The notes beneath the pieces were generated by a model. It searched no databases, had not been told where the DNA came from, and saw only the letters and a list, made by a program, of their open reading frames with translations. From the NCBI GenBank assembly GCA_963752935.1, contig CAVWAL010000009.1, forward strand, positions 62,001 through 126,000: DNA of 64,000 nt, given 5' to 3'. Below, piece after piece: positions 27,850 to 35,841 of this stretch (positions are counted from its first letter, which is position 1; each line of letters starts with the position of its first letter). This DNA comes from RI-153 sp963752935 (GTDB taxonomy: Bacteria; Chloroflexota; Anaerolineae; Caldilineales; Caldilineaceae). The position numbers were made by a program, and so were the translations under genes.

Positions 27850-28866
27850 ATGAATCGACCACCGGAAGCCTTCGTTCTGGTGCACGAAGCGCGCCTGCTC
27901 GCGTTTGCCACCGCCTGTTTTGAAAAAGTTGGTCTTAGCTCAGAGCATGCCGCCGTGATCAGCCGGCTGCTGGTCAACTCGGATCTGCGCGGGGTGCGCA
28001 GCCACGGCACACGCACAGTCAACCACTACTGCCAGGCCTTCGAGGATGGCCGTTTGAATCCACAGCCAGAGATTCGCAAAGTCCATGAAACACCGACTTC
28101 GTCTGTCTACGATGGCGACGGATCTCTGGGCTATTGGCCAATGGTCCAGGCCACGGAAGAAGCTATCGCCAAGGCCAAAGAAGTCGGGATCGGTATGGGG
28201 CTGGTGCGCGGCATCGGTCACTATGGTTCGGCGGGCCATTACACACGCATGTGCATGGAGGCCGGCTGCATCGGCTTCTCGGTGCAAGGGCACCGCAACG
28301 CAGGGCGTCACGGCTCCGACGGCGGCGGACCGAATCCGGGCAAGCACCTGGGCTACTTTGGCAATCCGCCCATCAGCTTCGCCATCCCCGCCGAGCAGGA
28401 GCCGGATCTGGTTCTCGACGCCGCCACTTGTATCCTGGCCGACTACCAGCGCGGCGATGAGTACGAGGCGCTCTTTTCCATGATCCCCGCCGCATTCTTC
28501 AAGAGCATTGGCTATGGCGCCGTGGCGGCCATGTTGGGTGGCGGGCTTACCGGCTTCACCCTCTCGGACGAAACCTGGAATCGCTGGGCAAACGGTCGTC
28601 AGGGCGGCATGGTATTGGCGATCCACATCGATTCGGTGGTGCCCGAAGCCGTCTTCCGCGCCGAGACCGACCGTCTGTCTCACGATATCCGCACCACCTA
28701 CACGCCCATGCCGGGCACGGATCGATCCCTGCTGCCGGGGGCTATTGAAGAAGAACGCCTCAACCACCACCGCAGCGAAGGCATCCGCTATGGAGAGATG
28801 GAGCAGAAGGCAACACGCGCGGCGAGTGAACGTCTGGGGGTTCCGCTGCCGTGGGATGAAGAGTGA
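27850..28866 (+). CDS. Ldh_2 family malate/L-lactate/ureidoglycolate dehydrogenase
   Basis: About 338 residues. It belongs to the NAD(P)-dependent Ldh_2 (YlbC/AllD/ComC) family. Signs are SDLRGVRSHGTRTVNHY near residue 48, GIGMGLVRGIGHYGSAGHYTRM (catalytic His region near residue 120), NPPISFAIP and the C-terminal LPGAIEEERLNHHRSEGI. The family oxidises 2-hydroxyacids such as malate, sulfolactate or ureidoglycolate; the substrate cannot be told here. A GAGGAG directly abuts a first ATG at 27844, so the ATG at 27850, six bases from it, is the better start. It is transcribed towards a GATGAT hairpin and a convergent membrane-protein gene. Confidence 0.85.
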   Translation: MNRPPEAFVLVHEARLLAFATACFEKVGLSSEHAAVISRLLVNSDLRGVRSHGTRTVNHYCQAFEDGRLNPQPEIRKVHETPTSSVYDGDGSLGYWPMVQATEEAIAKAKEVGIGMGLVRGIGHYGSAGHYTRMCMEAGCIGFSVQGHRNAGRHGSDGGGPNPGKHLGYFGNPPISFAIPAEQEPDLVLDAATCILADYQRGDEYEALFSMIPAAFFKSIGYGAVAAMLGGGLTGFTLSDETWNRWANGRQGGMVLAIHIDSVVPEAVFRAETDRLSHDIRTTYTPMPGTDRSLLPGAIEEERLNHHRSEGIRYGEMEQKATRAASERLGVPLPWDEE

Positions 28867-28946
28867 TGGGGGAGAAGGGGTGAAAGGGTGAAAGGGTGAA
28901 GGGGTGGGCTGATCGTGGCCTGCTGGGCGAGACTCTTTAGGAGCGC

Positions 28947-29019
28947 GATGATGAGGATGATGAGATGATGGAAAACGCGCACTTTCCATCATCCTCATCA
29001 TCTCATCATCCTCATCATC
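28947..29019. repeat. GATGAT-type intergenic hairpin, copy B
   Basis: The arms are 28947-28974 and 28983-29019, built of GATGAT and CATCATCC units. It lies between convergent genes and covers the stop codon (29015) of the minus-strand membrane protein. It may serve as a two-way transcription end. Confidence 0.6.
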
Positions 29020-30295
29020 CCGTCATCTTCATCGTCATCCTCTCGCCTTGGGCACGCTCGCGCTCCTGGCGGCGCGTGATCGTGACCAGATGGACGAGCA
29101 CGACGCCGACCAGGGGCAAGCTGCTCCAGGCGGCAAGTTCGAGCCAGAGTCGGGGCGATATGGGCAGCAAGGCGCTGCTGCCCAGGCCGAGGAGGGCGAT
29201 GAGCATCAGGCTGACGCCGCCGATCCAGATCGCGTCGAGGATCTGGCGGGCGGCCGTCGACAGCACGATCCACTGCGCGCCCATCAGGCCGATCAAAACG
29301 CTGCTGAGAAGACCCAACAGCAGGTTGTGCAGGAAGAAGACGCGCAATTGGGTGCCTGCGGCCCACATCCACACGCCGGGGAAAATCAGCATCACACCGA
29401 TCAAGGCGTGGATGGCGAGGGAAATCAGGCTGAATTGCACGAGCAGGGGCAGGCGATCTCGACGTTGCCAGAGCAGCCAGCCATGCCACGCCAGCATCCC
29501 GGCGGCCAGCACGTTGCCCAGCATCGCCAGCGCCGAAAGCAGCGGCGGCACCAATGCCGGCGACATCCCCAAGAAAAACGTCGGCGCCAGGCAAAGCACA
29601 AGCGGCATCACCGGCCGCCAGCCATTTCGAACGGCGCTCTCCCCCACCCACGCCCAGAGCAGTCCGAGCAGAGCCAGGCCAAACCAGCCCACGGCAAATA
29701 GATCCAAAAAGAGATGCAGCGCAGCCTGCTGCAAGAAGAAGCTGGGGTTCTCTGTCACCACCAACACCATCAAGGCCAGGACGCCTACGCAGGCCAGCAT
29801 AAGCAGGCCAATCGCGCCATCCCAGAGGCGCACCGGTAGCGGACGTCTGGGCAATCGCCACGTCGTCCGCGCGTAGAGGACGATGAAGGCAGCCCACGTC
29901 ACCCCGTTGAGGCCGGAGATCATGGCGCCTAGCGGCAACGAAAGATCGCCGATCTGGGTGAGGCCGTAGCCGTTTGCCCAAAACGCGGGGAAGCTCAAGA
30001 GTGAAGCCACGGCGGTGGCGATCATCTGTCCATGGATCCAGGGCGGCAAGGGACGCGCAGTCAGTGCGGGCAGCCGTTGCCAGATCAACGCCATGGTCGC
30101 CAATGTGCCCCAGCCGAAGTACATGAGGTGACTGTGGGCATGGCGTACGGCGGTATAGTTGGCGGCCCAGGTAGGGAAACCGTTGACGAGGCCAAAGCGG
30201 AGCAAGGCGCCCGTGGCCGCAGCAAGCAACAACGCGCTGAACGCGACAACGGCATAAGGCTTCATGGCGTAAGCTTTCATCGTATGAGAGTGCAT
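29015..30295 (-). CDS. Multi-pass membrane protein, heme-copper-oxidase-like
   Basis: The protein has 426 residues and about twelve hydrophobic helices. The second helix carries RHAHSHLMYFGWGTLATMALIW, which resembles the His-containing helix of cytochrome oxidase subunit I and NnrS-like proteins. Further His residues occur in QQAALHLFLDLFAVGWFGLA, SLAIHALIGVML and FFLHNLLLGLL. It may bind heme, but the full copper-site ligand set is not evident, so oxidase activity is not claimed. Several N-terminal Mets (30295, 30280, 30265) are possible starts and none has a strong ribosome site. The C-terminus is encoded inside a GATGAT hairpin. It is probably a stand-alone gene. Confidence 0.6.
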   Translation of the reverse strand: MHSHTMKAYAMKPYAVVAFSALLLAAATGALLRFGLVNGFPTWAANYTAVRHAHSHLMYFGWGTLATMALIWQRLPALTARPLPPWIHGQMIATAVASLLSFPAFWANGYGLTQIGDLSLPLGAMISGLNGVTWAAFIVLYARTTWRLPRRPLPVRLWDGAIGLLMLACVGVLALMVLVVTENPSFFLQQAALHLFLDLFAVGWFGLALLGLLWAWVGESAVRNGWRPVMPLVLCLAPTFFLGMSPALVPPLLSALAMLGNVLAAGMLAWHGWLLWQRRDRLPLLVQFSLISLAIHALIGVMLIFPGVWMWAAGTQLRVFFLHNLLLGLLSSVLIGLMGAQWIVLSTAARQILDAIWIGGVSLMLIALLGLGSSALLPISPRLWLELAAWSSLPLVGVVLVHLVTITRRQERERAQGERMTMKMTG

Positions 30296-30315
30296 CCATC
30301 AACGTCCAGTCTGGT

Positions 30316-30345
30316 GGGGTCACCCGGCCAGCACCGGGTGACCCC
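30316..30345. repeat. 12-bp hairpin
   Basis: GGGGTCACCCGG at 30316-30327 pairs perfectly with 30334-30345. It is 21 bases upstream of the membrane-protein start, so it may belong to its 5' leader on the minus strand. Confidence 0.4.
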
Positions 30346-30466
30346 CAAACGGAAATGCAGGTTCCGCTCTAGCTTAACGCAGATGGTGGGCGCGGGCAGT
30401 GACTTTTGTCTCACGCAGCCAATTTGGAGACATGCCTCATCGAGAGTATCGTTGACGGAAACCGGA

Positions 30467-30620
30467 GGGTGTGTCCCATAGTATTGGTGGGTCCATATCT
30501 ACCGGGAAGCCACGACGGATGGACACGGAGGTCCATCCCTACGTGTAGGGACCGGCCTCCGTGCCGGTCCTTCTGGGTAGCTGCGCTGAAGATCAGAACC
30601 GAACTACTTGGGACGCACCC
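30467..30620. mobile_element. MITE, 154 bp, with 9-bp target duplication
   Basis: The ends are GGGTGTGTCCCA and TGGGACGCACCC, an 11/12 terminal inverted repeat. GAAACCGGA occurs directly at both edges (30458-30466 and 30621-30629), a perfect 9-bp target site duplication. The inside has further hairpins (GGACCGG/CCGGTCC type) and no ORF. A near-identical copy is at 53342-53497 and a partial one at 33765-33826. The parent transposase is not in the window. Confidence 0.8.
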
Positions 30621-30732
30621 GAAACCGGACGTCCTCGTGACAGGGCGTTGCACCTGGTTCGTCACAAAGGACATAGACGCCGGGAAACAAGGTAAATATA
30701 AGGTTCGCAACCAGGCTGAGGAGAAATGTATC

Positions 30733-31290
30733 GTGCACAGAATGGATTACTGGCAAGGAGATCGGGTACGTCTGCGCGCGGTTGAACCTGAAGACGCGCC
30801 GACCTTTCATGCGTGGAACCGTGACCTGGAAATGACACGCGGCATCGATTGGGTGTGGCCGCCAGGTTCACTGGCCGCTCAAAAACAGTGGGCCGAGACA
30901 GAGGCACAGCGCAAGATGGAAAACGATCAGCTATTTCTGGTCATTGAAGATCAGGCCGGCGAACTCGTGGGCTGTATCAACACCCATCACTGCGACCGCC
31001 GCGTCGGGAGTTTTTCATACGGGGTCGGCATCCGCAGTGAACACCGGCAACAGGGCTACGCATCGGAGGCGATCCGCCGCGTGCAGGCCTACTTTTTCTG
31101 GGAATTGCGATACCAGAAGGTCACCGTTGACGTCTACAGTTTCAATCAGCCATCGATTGCTCTGCATCAACGGCTGGGGTTCGCCCAGGAAGGCAGGCTG
31201 CGTCGTCTCCTGTTTACAGGCGGCGAACACCACGATATACTCATCTTTGGCCAAACAGTTGAAGAGTTTGAGCAAAATGCAACCCTATAG
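30733..31290 (+). CDS. GNAT acetyltransferase, RimJ/RimL type
   Basis: About 185 residues. Acetyltransf_3 fold: DRVRLRAVEPEDAPTFHAW at the start, beta-bulge region LVGCINTHHCDRRVGSFSYGVG, acetyl-CoA loop IRSEHRQQGYASEAIRRV and C-terminal NQPSIALHQRLGFAQEGRLR. It transfers acetyl from acetyl-CoA to an amine, probably a protein N-terminus or a small molecule. GTG at 30733 has GAGGAG nine bases upstream; the ATG at 30742 would be too far. The longer open frame upstream runs through the MITE and is not real. The methyltransferase follows 12 bp later. Confidence 0.8.
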   Translation: MHRMDYWQGDRVRLRAVEPEDAPTFHAWNRDLEMTRGIDWVWPPGSLAAQKQWAETEAQRKMENDQLFLVIEDQAGELVGCINTHHCDRRVGSFSYGVGIRSEHRQQGYASEAIRRVQAYFFWELRYQKVTVDVYSFNQPSIALHQRLGFAQEGRLRRLLFTGGEHHDILIFGQTVEEFEQNATL

Positions 31291-31302
31291 GAGAATTTCG
31301 CC

Positions 31303-32130
31303 ATGAACCCAATCGACAACCCCCACGCCGAAACCCTGGACGCCTGGGACACCAACGCTGCCTATTGGGACGAATATATGGGCGAAGGCAACGACTTCGT
31401 GACCATGTTGCAATGGCCGGCGATTGAACGGATGCTGTCGATTCAGCCGGGCGCACGCGTGCTGGACATCGCCACCGGCAATGGGTTGATGGCGCGGCGG
31501 TTGGGGCGACTGGGGGCAGCGGTGACGGCGACAGACTTTGCGCCGCAAATGATCGAGGCCGCACGCCGTCGCACCACGGCAGAGGATGGCGACATCACCT
31601 ATGCGGTGGCCGATGCAACCGATGAAGACGCCCTCCTGGCATTGGGGACGGCCGGATCGTTCGACGTAGCCCTCTGTAATATGGCTCTATTTGACATCGC
31701 AGAGATCGATCCGCTGTTTCAGGCATTAAGCCGCCTGCTCAAACCGGGCGGCATCTTCATCTACAGCATGATGCACCCCTGCTTCAACAACCCGTTTTCG
31801 GCACACATGGCCGAAATGGAGGATCGCAACGGCCAGATGGTGACGACCTACAGCATGAAGATCTGGCGGTACATGACGCCCGGCAATCGCCGTGGCCTGG
31901 CGCTGCGCGAGCAACCCAAGCCGCACGTCTACTTTCACCGTCCGCTTCAAGTGCTCTTCGCCGGCGGTTTTGCCGCAGGTTTCGCCATCGACGGTCTCGA
32001 AGAACGCGCCTTTCCGGCCTCAGACATACCCCAGCAGGGTCGACAACTGGGATGGAATGGTAATTTCAGTGAGATCCCACCGGTGTTGGTCGTACGCATG
32101 AGAAAGATCGGCGAGCAGAGATTGGGGTAG
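31303..32130 (+). CDS. Class I SAM-dependent methyltransferase
   Basis: The protein has 275 residues. The SAM motif I is VLDIATGNGLMARRL (near residue 50), with motif II AVTATDFAPQMIEAA, motif IV FDVALCNMALFDI and LKPGGIFIYSMMHPCF. The substrate is unknown; a small-molecule methylase of the UbiE/Methyltransf_11 type is likely. It lies 12 bp after the GNAT gene and 5 bp before the ligase-associated exonuclease, so the three appear cotranscribed. AGGAG lies 11 bases upstream of the ATG. Confidence 0.85.
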   Translation: MNPIDNPHAETLDAWDTNAAYWDEYMGEGNDFVTMLQWPAIERMLSIQPGARVLDIATGNGLMARRLGRLGAAVTATDFAPQMIEAARRRTTAEDGDITYAVADATDEDALLALGTAGSFDVALCNMALFDIAEIDPLFQALSRLLKPGGIFIYSMMHPCFNNPFSAHMAEMEDRNGQMVTTYSMKIWRYMTPGNRRGLALREQPKPHVYFHRPLQVLFAGGFAAGFAIDGLEERAFPASDIPQQGRQLGWNGNFSEIPPVLVVRMRKIGEQRLG

Positions 32131-32135
32131 AGCCG

Positions 32136-33167
32136 ATGGCAGATTTGCTAACGATGACAGCGGCGGGTTTGTACTGTGAGGTGGGCGACTTTTTCGTCGA
32201 TCCATGGCGTCCTGTGCAGCGGGCCGTCGTAACGCATGCCCACAGCGATCACGCACATCATGGCTGTGGGCGCTATCTGGCCGCGGCAGAGGGAAAAACA
32301 GTGCTGCGCACGCGTCTGGGCGCCGGTGCACTGATCCGCACCTTGCCCTACGCGGACTCTCTCGACGTCAACGGAGTACGCATATCGTTTCATCCGGCGG
32401 GGCACATTCTGGGATCGGCGCAGGTGCGCGTGGAACACGCCGGCGAAGTCTGGGTAGTCAGTGGCGATTACAAGACAGAACCTGATCCGACCTGTACGCC
32501 CTTTGAACTGGTGCCCTGCCACACCTTCATCACCGAGGCGACTTTTGGCCTGCCCATCTACCGTTGGCCCCGTCGTGACGAGATCTTCGGGCAAATCAAC
32601 GACTGGTGGCGCGCCAATCAGGCTGCCGGTCGCGCCACGATCCTGTATGGCTATGCGCTGGGGAAGGCACAACGGCTGCTGGCCGGGGTGGATCGGAGCA
32701 TCGGACCTATCTTCACCCACGGCGCCGTGGAACGGCTCAACGCCGACTATCGTGCAGCGGAGATCGATCTGCCCGAAACAGCAAGTGTATTGGACGCTCC
32801 GCCCGATACACAGTGGTCGCAGGCGTTGATCGTGGCGCCGCCCTCCGCCGACGGCACGCCCTGGATGCGCCGGTTCGGCGATCTTTCCACCGGATTTGCT
32901 TCGGGTTGGATGCAGATACGCGGTCAACGCCGCCGCCGTTCACTCGACCGTGGCTTCATCCTTTCCGATCATGTGGATTGGCCGGCGCTGATGCAGACAA
33001 TTCAGGCGACGGCAGCGGAACGGGTGCTGGTAACACACGGATATGTCGCCGTGGTGGTACGCTGGCTACGCGAGCAGGGGATCGATGCCTTTCCTCTCGA
33101 AACACGTTTCGCCGGCGAAGTCGATGCGGCGGCCGATGCCGACGAGAGTGCAGAAAACAATGAGTAA
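32136..33167 (+). CDS. Ligase-associated DNA exonuclease (metallo-beta-lactamase fold)
   Basis: The protein has 343 residues. A beta-CASP/metallo-beta-lactamase protein with zinc motif THAHSDHAHHG (residues 34-44), GHILGSAQVRVE, SGDYKTEPDPTC and the C-terminal His motif VTHGYVAVVVRWL. This matches the exonuclease of the bacterial ATP-ligase/Lhr-helicase/PdeM repair set, usually one operon. Here the ligase, helicase and phosphoesterase lie 7 to 13 kb downstream. It presumably trims DNA ends before ligation. Confidence 0.85.
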   Translation: MADLLTMTAAGLYCEVGDFFVDPWRPVQRAVVTHAHSDHAHHGCGRYLAAAEGKTVLRTRLGAGALIRTLPYADSLDVNGVRISFHPAGHILGSAQVRVEHAGEVWVVSGDYKTEPDPTCTPFELVPCHTFITEATFGLPIYRWPRRDEIFGQINDWWRANQAAGRATILYGYALGKAQRLLAGVDRSIGPIFTHGAVERLNADYRAAEIDLPETASVLDAPPDTQWSQALIVAPPSADGTPWMRRFGDLSTGFASGWMQIRGQRRRRSLDRGFILSDHVDWPALMQTIQATAAERVLVTHGYVAVVVRWLREQGIDAFPLETRFAGEVDAAADADESAENNE

Positions 33168-33187
33168 GGAGATTTCAGGGTTTTTTT

Positions 33188-33260
33188 GATCCACGAAGGC
33201 ACACTAAGAGCAGAAGGGAGATTTTTCTTCTTCGTGCATCTTCGTGTGCCTTCGTGGATC
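33188..33260. repeat. 17-bp hairpin repeat (CCACGAAGG type)
   Basis: GATCCACGAAGGCACAC at 33188-33204 is exactly complementary to 33244-33260, with a 39-base A/T-rich loop. It lies between the exonuclease and GNAT genes. Related in design to the CACAAAGAACAC hairpins at 52122 and 53196. Confidence 0.6.
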
Positions 33261-33302
33261 ATTATTTCTCTGCCTTCTCCTAATTGCCTACCACGGAGAC
33301 CT

Positions 33303-33761
33303 ATGACCATCAACATTGTTGCAGAGCGCCCAGACAGTGCAGATGCCATCCAACTGATCGAGGAACTAGAAGCGCACCTGACGCCCCTGTATCCGCAAGA
33401 AAGCCGCCACGGCTACGATGTGCAAAAGTTGATTACGCAAGGTGTCGCCTTCTTCGTGTTGCGCTGTGATGGGCAGGCCGCGGGCTGCGGCGGCGTGCAG
33501 ATCTTCGGCCTGGAGTACGGCGAAATCAAGCGGATGTACATACGTCCGCGCTGGCGCGGGTTGGGATTGGCGAAGGCGCTGCTCGATCATCTGGCAGGAT
33601 ACACACGGCAACAAGGCGTCAACTTGCTTCGTCTGGAAACAGGCATCCATCAGACCGAAGCCATCGGCCTATACGAACGGTGGGGATTTCGACAGATAGC
33701 GCCATTTGGATCTTATGCTGAGGACCCACTCAGCGTTTATTATGAAAAGCAGCTTTTATGA
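33303..33761 (+). CDS. GNAT acetyltransferase
   Basis: The protein has 152 residues. The N-acetyltransferase fold has GQAAGCGGVQIF, KRMYIRPRWRGLGLAKALLDHL (acetyl-CoA binding R/Q-x-x-G-x-G/A) and LETGIHQTEAIGLYERWGF. The pattern YGEIKRMYIRP is of the common PA4534-like small GNATs. The start at 33303 follows GGAG; the open frame extending upstream covers the hairpin repeat and is not coding. The substrate is unknown. Confidence 0.82.
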   Translation: MTINIVAERPDSADAIQLIEELEAHLTPLYPQESRHGYDVQKLITQGVAFFVLRCDGQAAGCGGVQIFGLEYGEIKRMYIRPRWRGLGLAKALLDHLAGYTRQQGVNLLRLETGIHQTEAIGLYERWGFRQIAPFGSYAEDPLSVYYEKQLL

Positions 33762-33764
33762 AAA

Positions 33765-33826
33765 GCACGACGGCTGGACACGCAGGTCCATCCCTACGAT
33801 GTAGGGACCGGCCTCCGTGCCGGTCC
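33765..33826. mobile_element. Partial MITE core
   Basis: About 62 bp matching the inner part of the MITEs at 30467 and 53342 (ACGACGG, GGTCCATCCCTAC, GTAGGGACCGGCCTCCGTGC). It lacks both terminal inverted repeats, so it is a degraded remnant. Confidence 0.6.
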
Positions 33827-33881
33827 GTTTTGAGTTGCCGGGCAAGACTATACCCACGACAAAGCCCAAGTTTGGTAAAAT

Positions 33882-33910
33882 TTGGTATTGTTGGCGTGGT
33901 GTCGTATAGT
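33882..33910 (+). promoter_or_regulatory. Sigma-70-type promoter of DEAD-box gene
   Basis: TTGGTA at 33882-33887 and TATAGT at 33905-33910 with a 17-base spacer, giving a leader of about 40 bases before the TTG start. Confidence 0.5.
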
Positions 33911-33955
33911 CAGTAGTATTACGATCATTTAACATAAGGTACAATCGAGGTTTTT

Positions 33956-35404
33956 TTGACGAACACACCCATTTCTTCCAACGAGGATCAGGCCCAGGCT
34001 GCCTTTGCAGAGATCACGCTGGCCGATCTCCCCGAATCTCTCCAGGACGCGGTTGCCCGCGCCGGCTGGCCCAGTTTGATGCCGGTCCAGCGCATCGCCA
34101 TTCCCTATCTGCTCAACGGGCGTAATGTGATGGTGCAAGCGCGCACCGGCAGCGGCAAGACCGGCGCATTCCTGCTCCCGTTGCTCTCGGCTCTGGATCC
34201 ATCGCGCGACCAATGCCAGGCCTTGATCCTGGTGCCGACACGTGAATTAGCACGGCAGGTCTGGCACGAAGCCGAGACGCTGTTAGGGGCAGCCGGTCTG
34301 CGCACAGTCGCCGTCTACGGCGGCACCGGTTACCAGGCCCAGATCGAGGCGCTGGAGGGAGGCGCTCATGTGGTGATCGGAACGCCGGGCCGCGTGCTCG
34401 ATCATCTGCTGCGACGCACGTTTACGCTGGAGCACCTGAAAGCGCTGATCTTCGATGAGGCCGACCGCATGCTCTCCATGGGTTTCTACCCGGACATGCA
34501 AAAGGTACAGCGCTACCTGCCCAACCGTCGACTCAACACCTGTATGTTCTCGGCCACTTTCCCCGAACATATTTTGCGCACCGCTCGCCAGTTCATGCAC
34601 GAGCCCGAGTTTGTCTCGCTGAGCAAGGATCACGTCCACGTAACCGAGACGCAGCACATTGTCTACGACGTGCCCGGCGTCGGCAAGGACCGTGTACTGG
34701 TCAAGCTGATCGAGTTGGAAAACCCTGCCTCGGCCATCATCTTCTGCAACACCAAGGTCAATGTTCATTATGTGGCTGTGGTGCTGCAACGCTTCGGCTA
34801 TGATGCCGACGAACTGAGCGCCGATCTCTCGCAAGCGGAGCGTGAGCGGGTGCTCGATCGCGTGCGCAATGGCACCCTGCGTTTCCTGGTGGCGACGGAC
34901 GTCGCCGCACGCGGGCTCGATATTCCGGCGCTCTCCCATGTCTTCCAGTATGAACCGCCCGAGGACACAGAGGCCTATATCCACCGCGCCGGGCGCACAG
35001 GGCGGGCCGGGGCCAGCGGCGTCGCCATTACCCTGGTCAACGGTATGGAAAAGTATGCACTGCGCCAGATTGCCCGCCACTTTGAGATCGAGATGGAAGA
35101 AATGCCTGTGCCCACCGATGAGGAAGTCGCCGCCGTGGTCGGCGAACGGTTGACGGCGTTGCTAGAGGCACGTCTGCGCGACCGAGACAAACTTCAGGCT
35201 GAGCGCAGCCGCCGTTTTTCGGCTCTGGCGAAGGAATTGGCCGAAAGTGACGACGAATCAGGCATCATGGCCATGCTTTTGGACGACTACTATCAGCAAC
35301 TCTTGCATTCTCCGGTTGTCCCGCCTGCCGATGGCCCTTCATCTGCCAAAACAGGCCGATCAAGGTCGTCGACACGCCGATCCACTTCCCGTCGACGACG
35401 ATAG
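33956..35404 (+). CDS. DEAD-box RNA helicase
   Basis: The protein has 482 residues. Q motif GWPSLMPVQRIAIP, Walker A ARTGSGKTG (near residue 65), PTRELA, GTPGR, DEAD (IFDEADRML), SAT (MFSATFP), and helicase C motifs IIFCNTK, VATDVAARGLDIP and HRAGRTGRAG. The C-terminal tail is basic and disordered (RSRSSTRRSTSRRRR), as in CsdA/RhlE-like proteins that remodel ribosomal or structured RNA. Translation starts at a TTG with GAGG six bases upstream. A strong hairpin terminator follows at 35460. Confidence 0.92.
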   Translation: MTNTPISSNEDQAQAAFAEITLADLPESLQDAVARAGWPSLMPVQRIAIPYLLNGRNVMVQARTGSGKTGAFLLPLLSALDPSRDQCQALILVPTRELARQVWHEAETLLGAAGLRTVAVYGGTGYQAQIEALEGGAHVVIGTPGRVLDHLLRRTFTLEHLKALIFDEADRMLSMGFYPDMQKVQRYLPNRRLNTCMFSATFPEHILRTARQFMHEPEFVSLSKDHVHVTETQHIVYDVPGVGKDRVLVKLIELENPASAIIFCNTKVNVHYVAVVLQRFGYDADELSADLSQAERERVLDRVRNGTLRFLVATDVAARGLDIPALSHVFQYEPPEDTEAYIHRAGRTGRAGASGVAITLVNGMEKYALRQIARHFEIEMEEMPVPTDEEVAAVVGERLTALLEARLRDRDKLQAERSRRFSALAKELAESDDESGIMAMLLDDYYQQLLHSPVVPPADGPSSAKTGRSRSSTRRSTSRRRR

Positions 35405-35459
35405 GCACCGGGATCGTCCGCGGTCAGAGCTGACACTGATCCCATAGGCTCCTGTTTCC

Positions 35460-35499
35460 AAAAGAGATCCCGCTCGCCTGCGCGAACGGGATCTCTTTT
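35460..35499. terminator. Two-way intrinsic terminator
   Basis: AAAAGAGATCCCG at 35460-35472 pairs perfectly with 35487-35499, ending in TTTT on both strands. It ends the DEAD-box helicase transcript. Confidence 0.85.
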
Positions 35500-35738
35500 G
35501 ATACTACCTTTCATTGCAAAACAGGACCAAAGTACCCCCCTCCTTCGCAGGACAGGTCTCGATCCAACCTGAACATTTCGTAAGCTTCTGCCGATTAGAA
35601 TAAAGTACGGCTTACGTTGTAAACTGTATATTCTGGAAACAAAATCTCCGGGCAAACGAAACTCTACGGGTGCATCGCACCTTAAGCTGGATAGCTACTG
35701 GCAACGAAGGCAGACTCAGACGTCTGGGAGAGATTCAG

Positions 35739-35840
35739 ATGCAAATCTTTGAAGCAATGAATACACTCATCGTTGTTGATACCATCAGCGATACCGTTCT
35801 CCAAGCAGCGGCCGCCGGCATGGCTACCTGGCACGGGTAG
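35739..35840 (+). CDS. Possible 33-residue small protein
   Basis: The ATG at 35739 is preceded by GGGAGAG with a seven-base spacer. The peptide begins MQIFEAMNTLIVVDTISD and ends QAAAAGMATWHG, with TAG at 35838. A TATATT-like -10 lies 100 bases upstream. It ends two bases before the convergent LLM oxidoreductase. The middle is mildly hydrophobic and no family is recognised. The call rests on the ribosome site and clean start only. Confidence 0.3.
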   Translation: MQIFEAMNTLIVVDTISDTVLQAAAAGMATWHG

Positions 35841-35841
35841 G

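Noticed and set aside
28998..30323. 441-residue open frame over the membrane-protein gene
   Set aside because: Arg/Pro/Ala-rich translation with no helices; shadow of the real multi-helix protein on the same strand.
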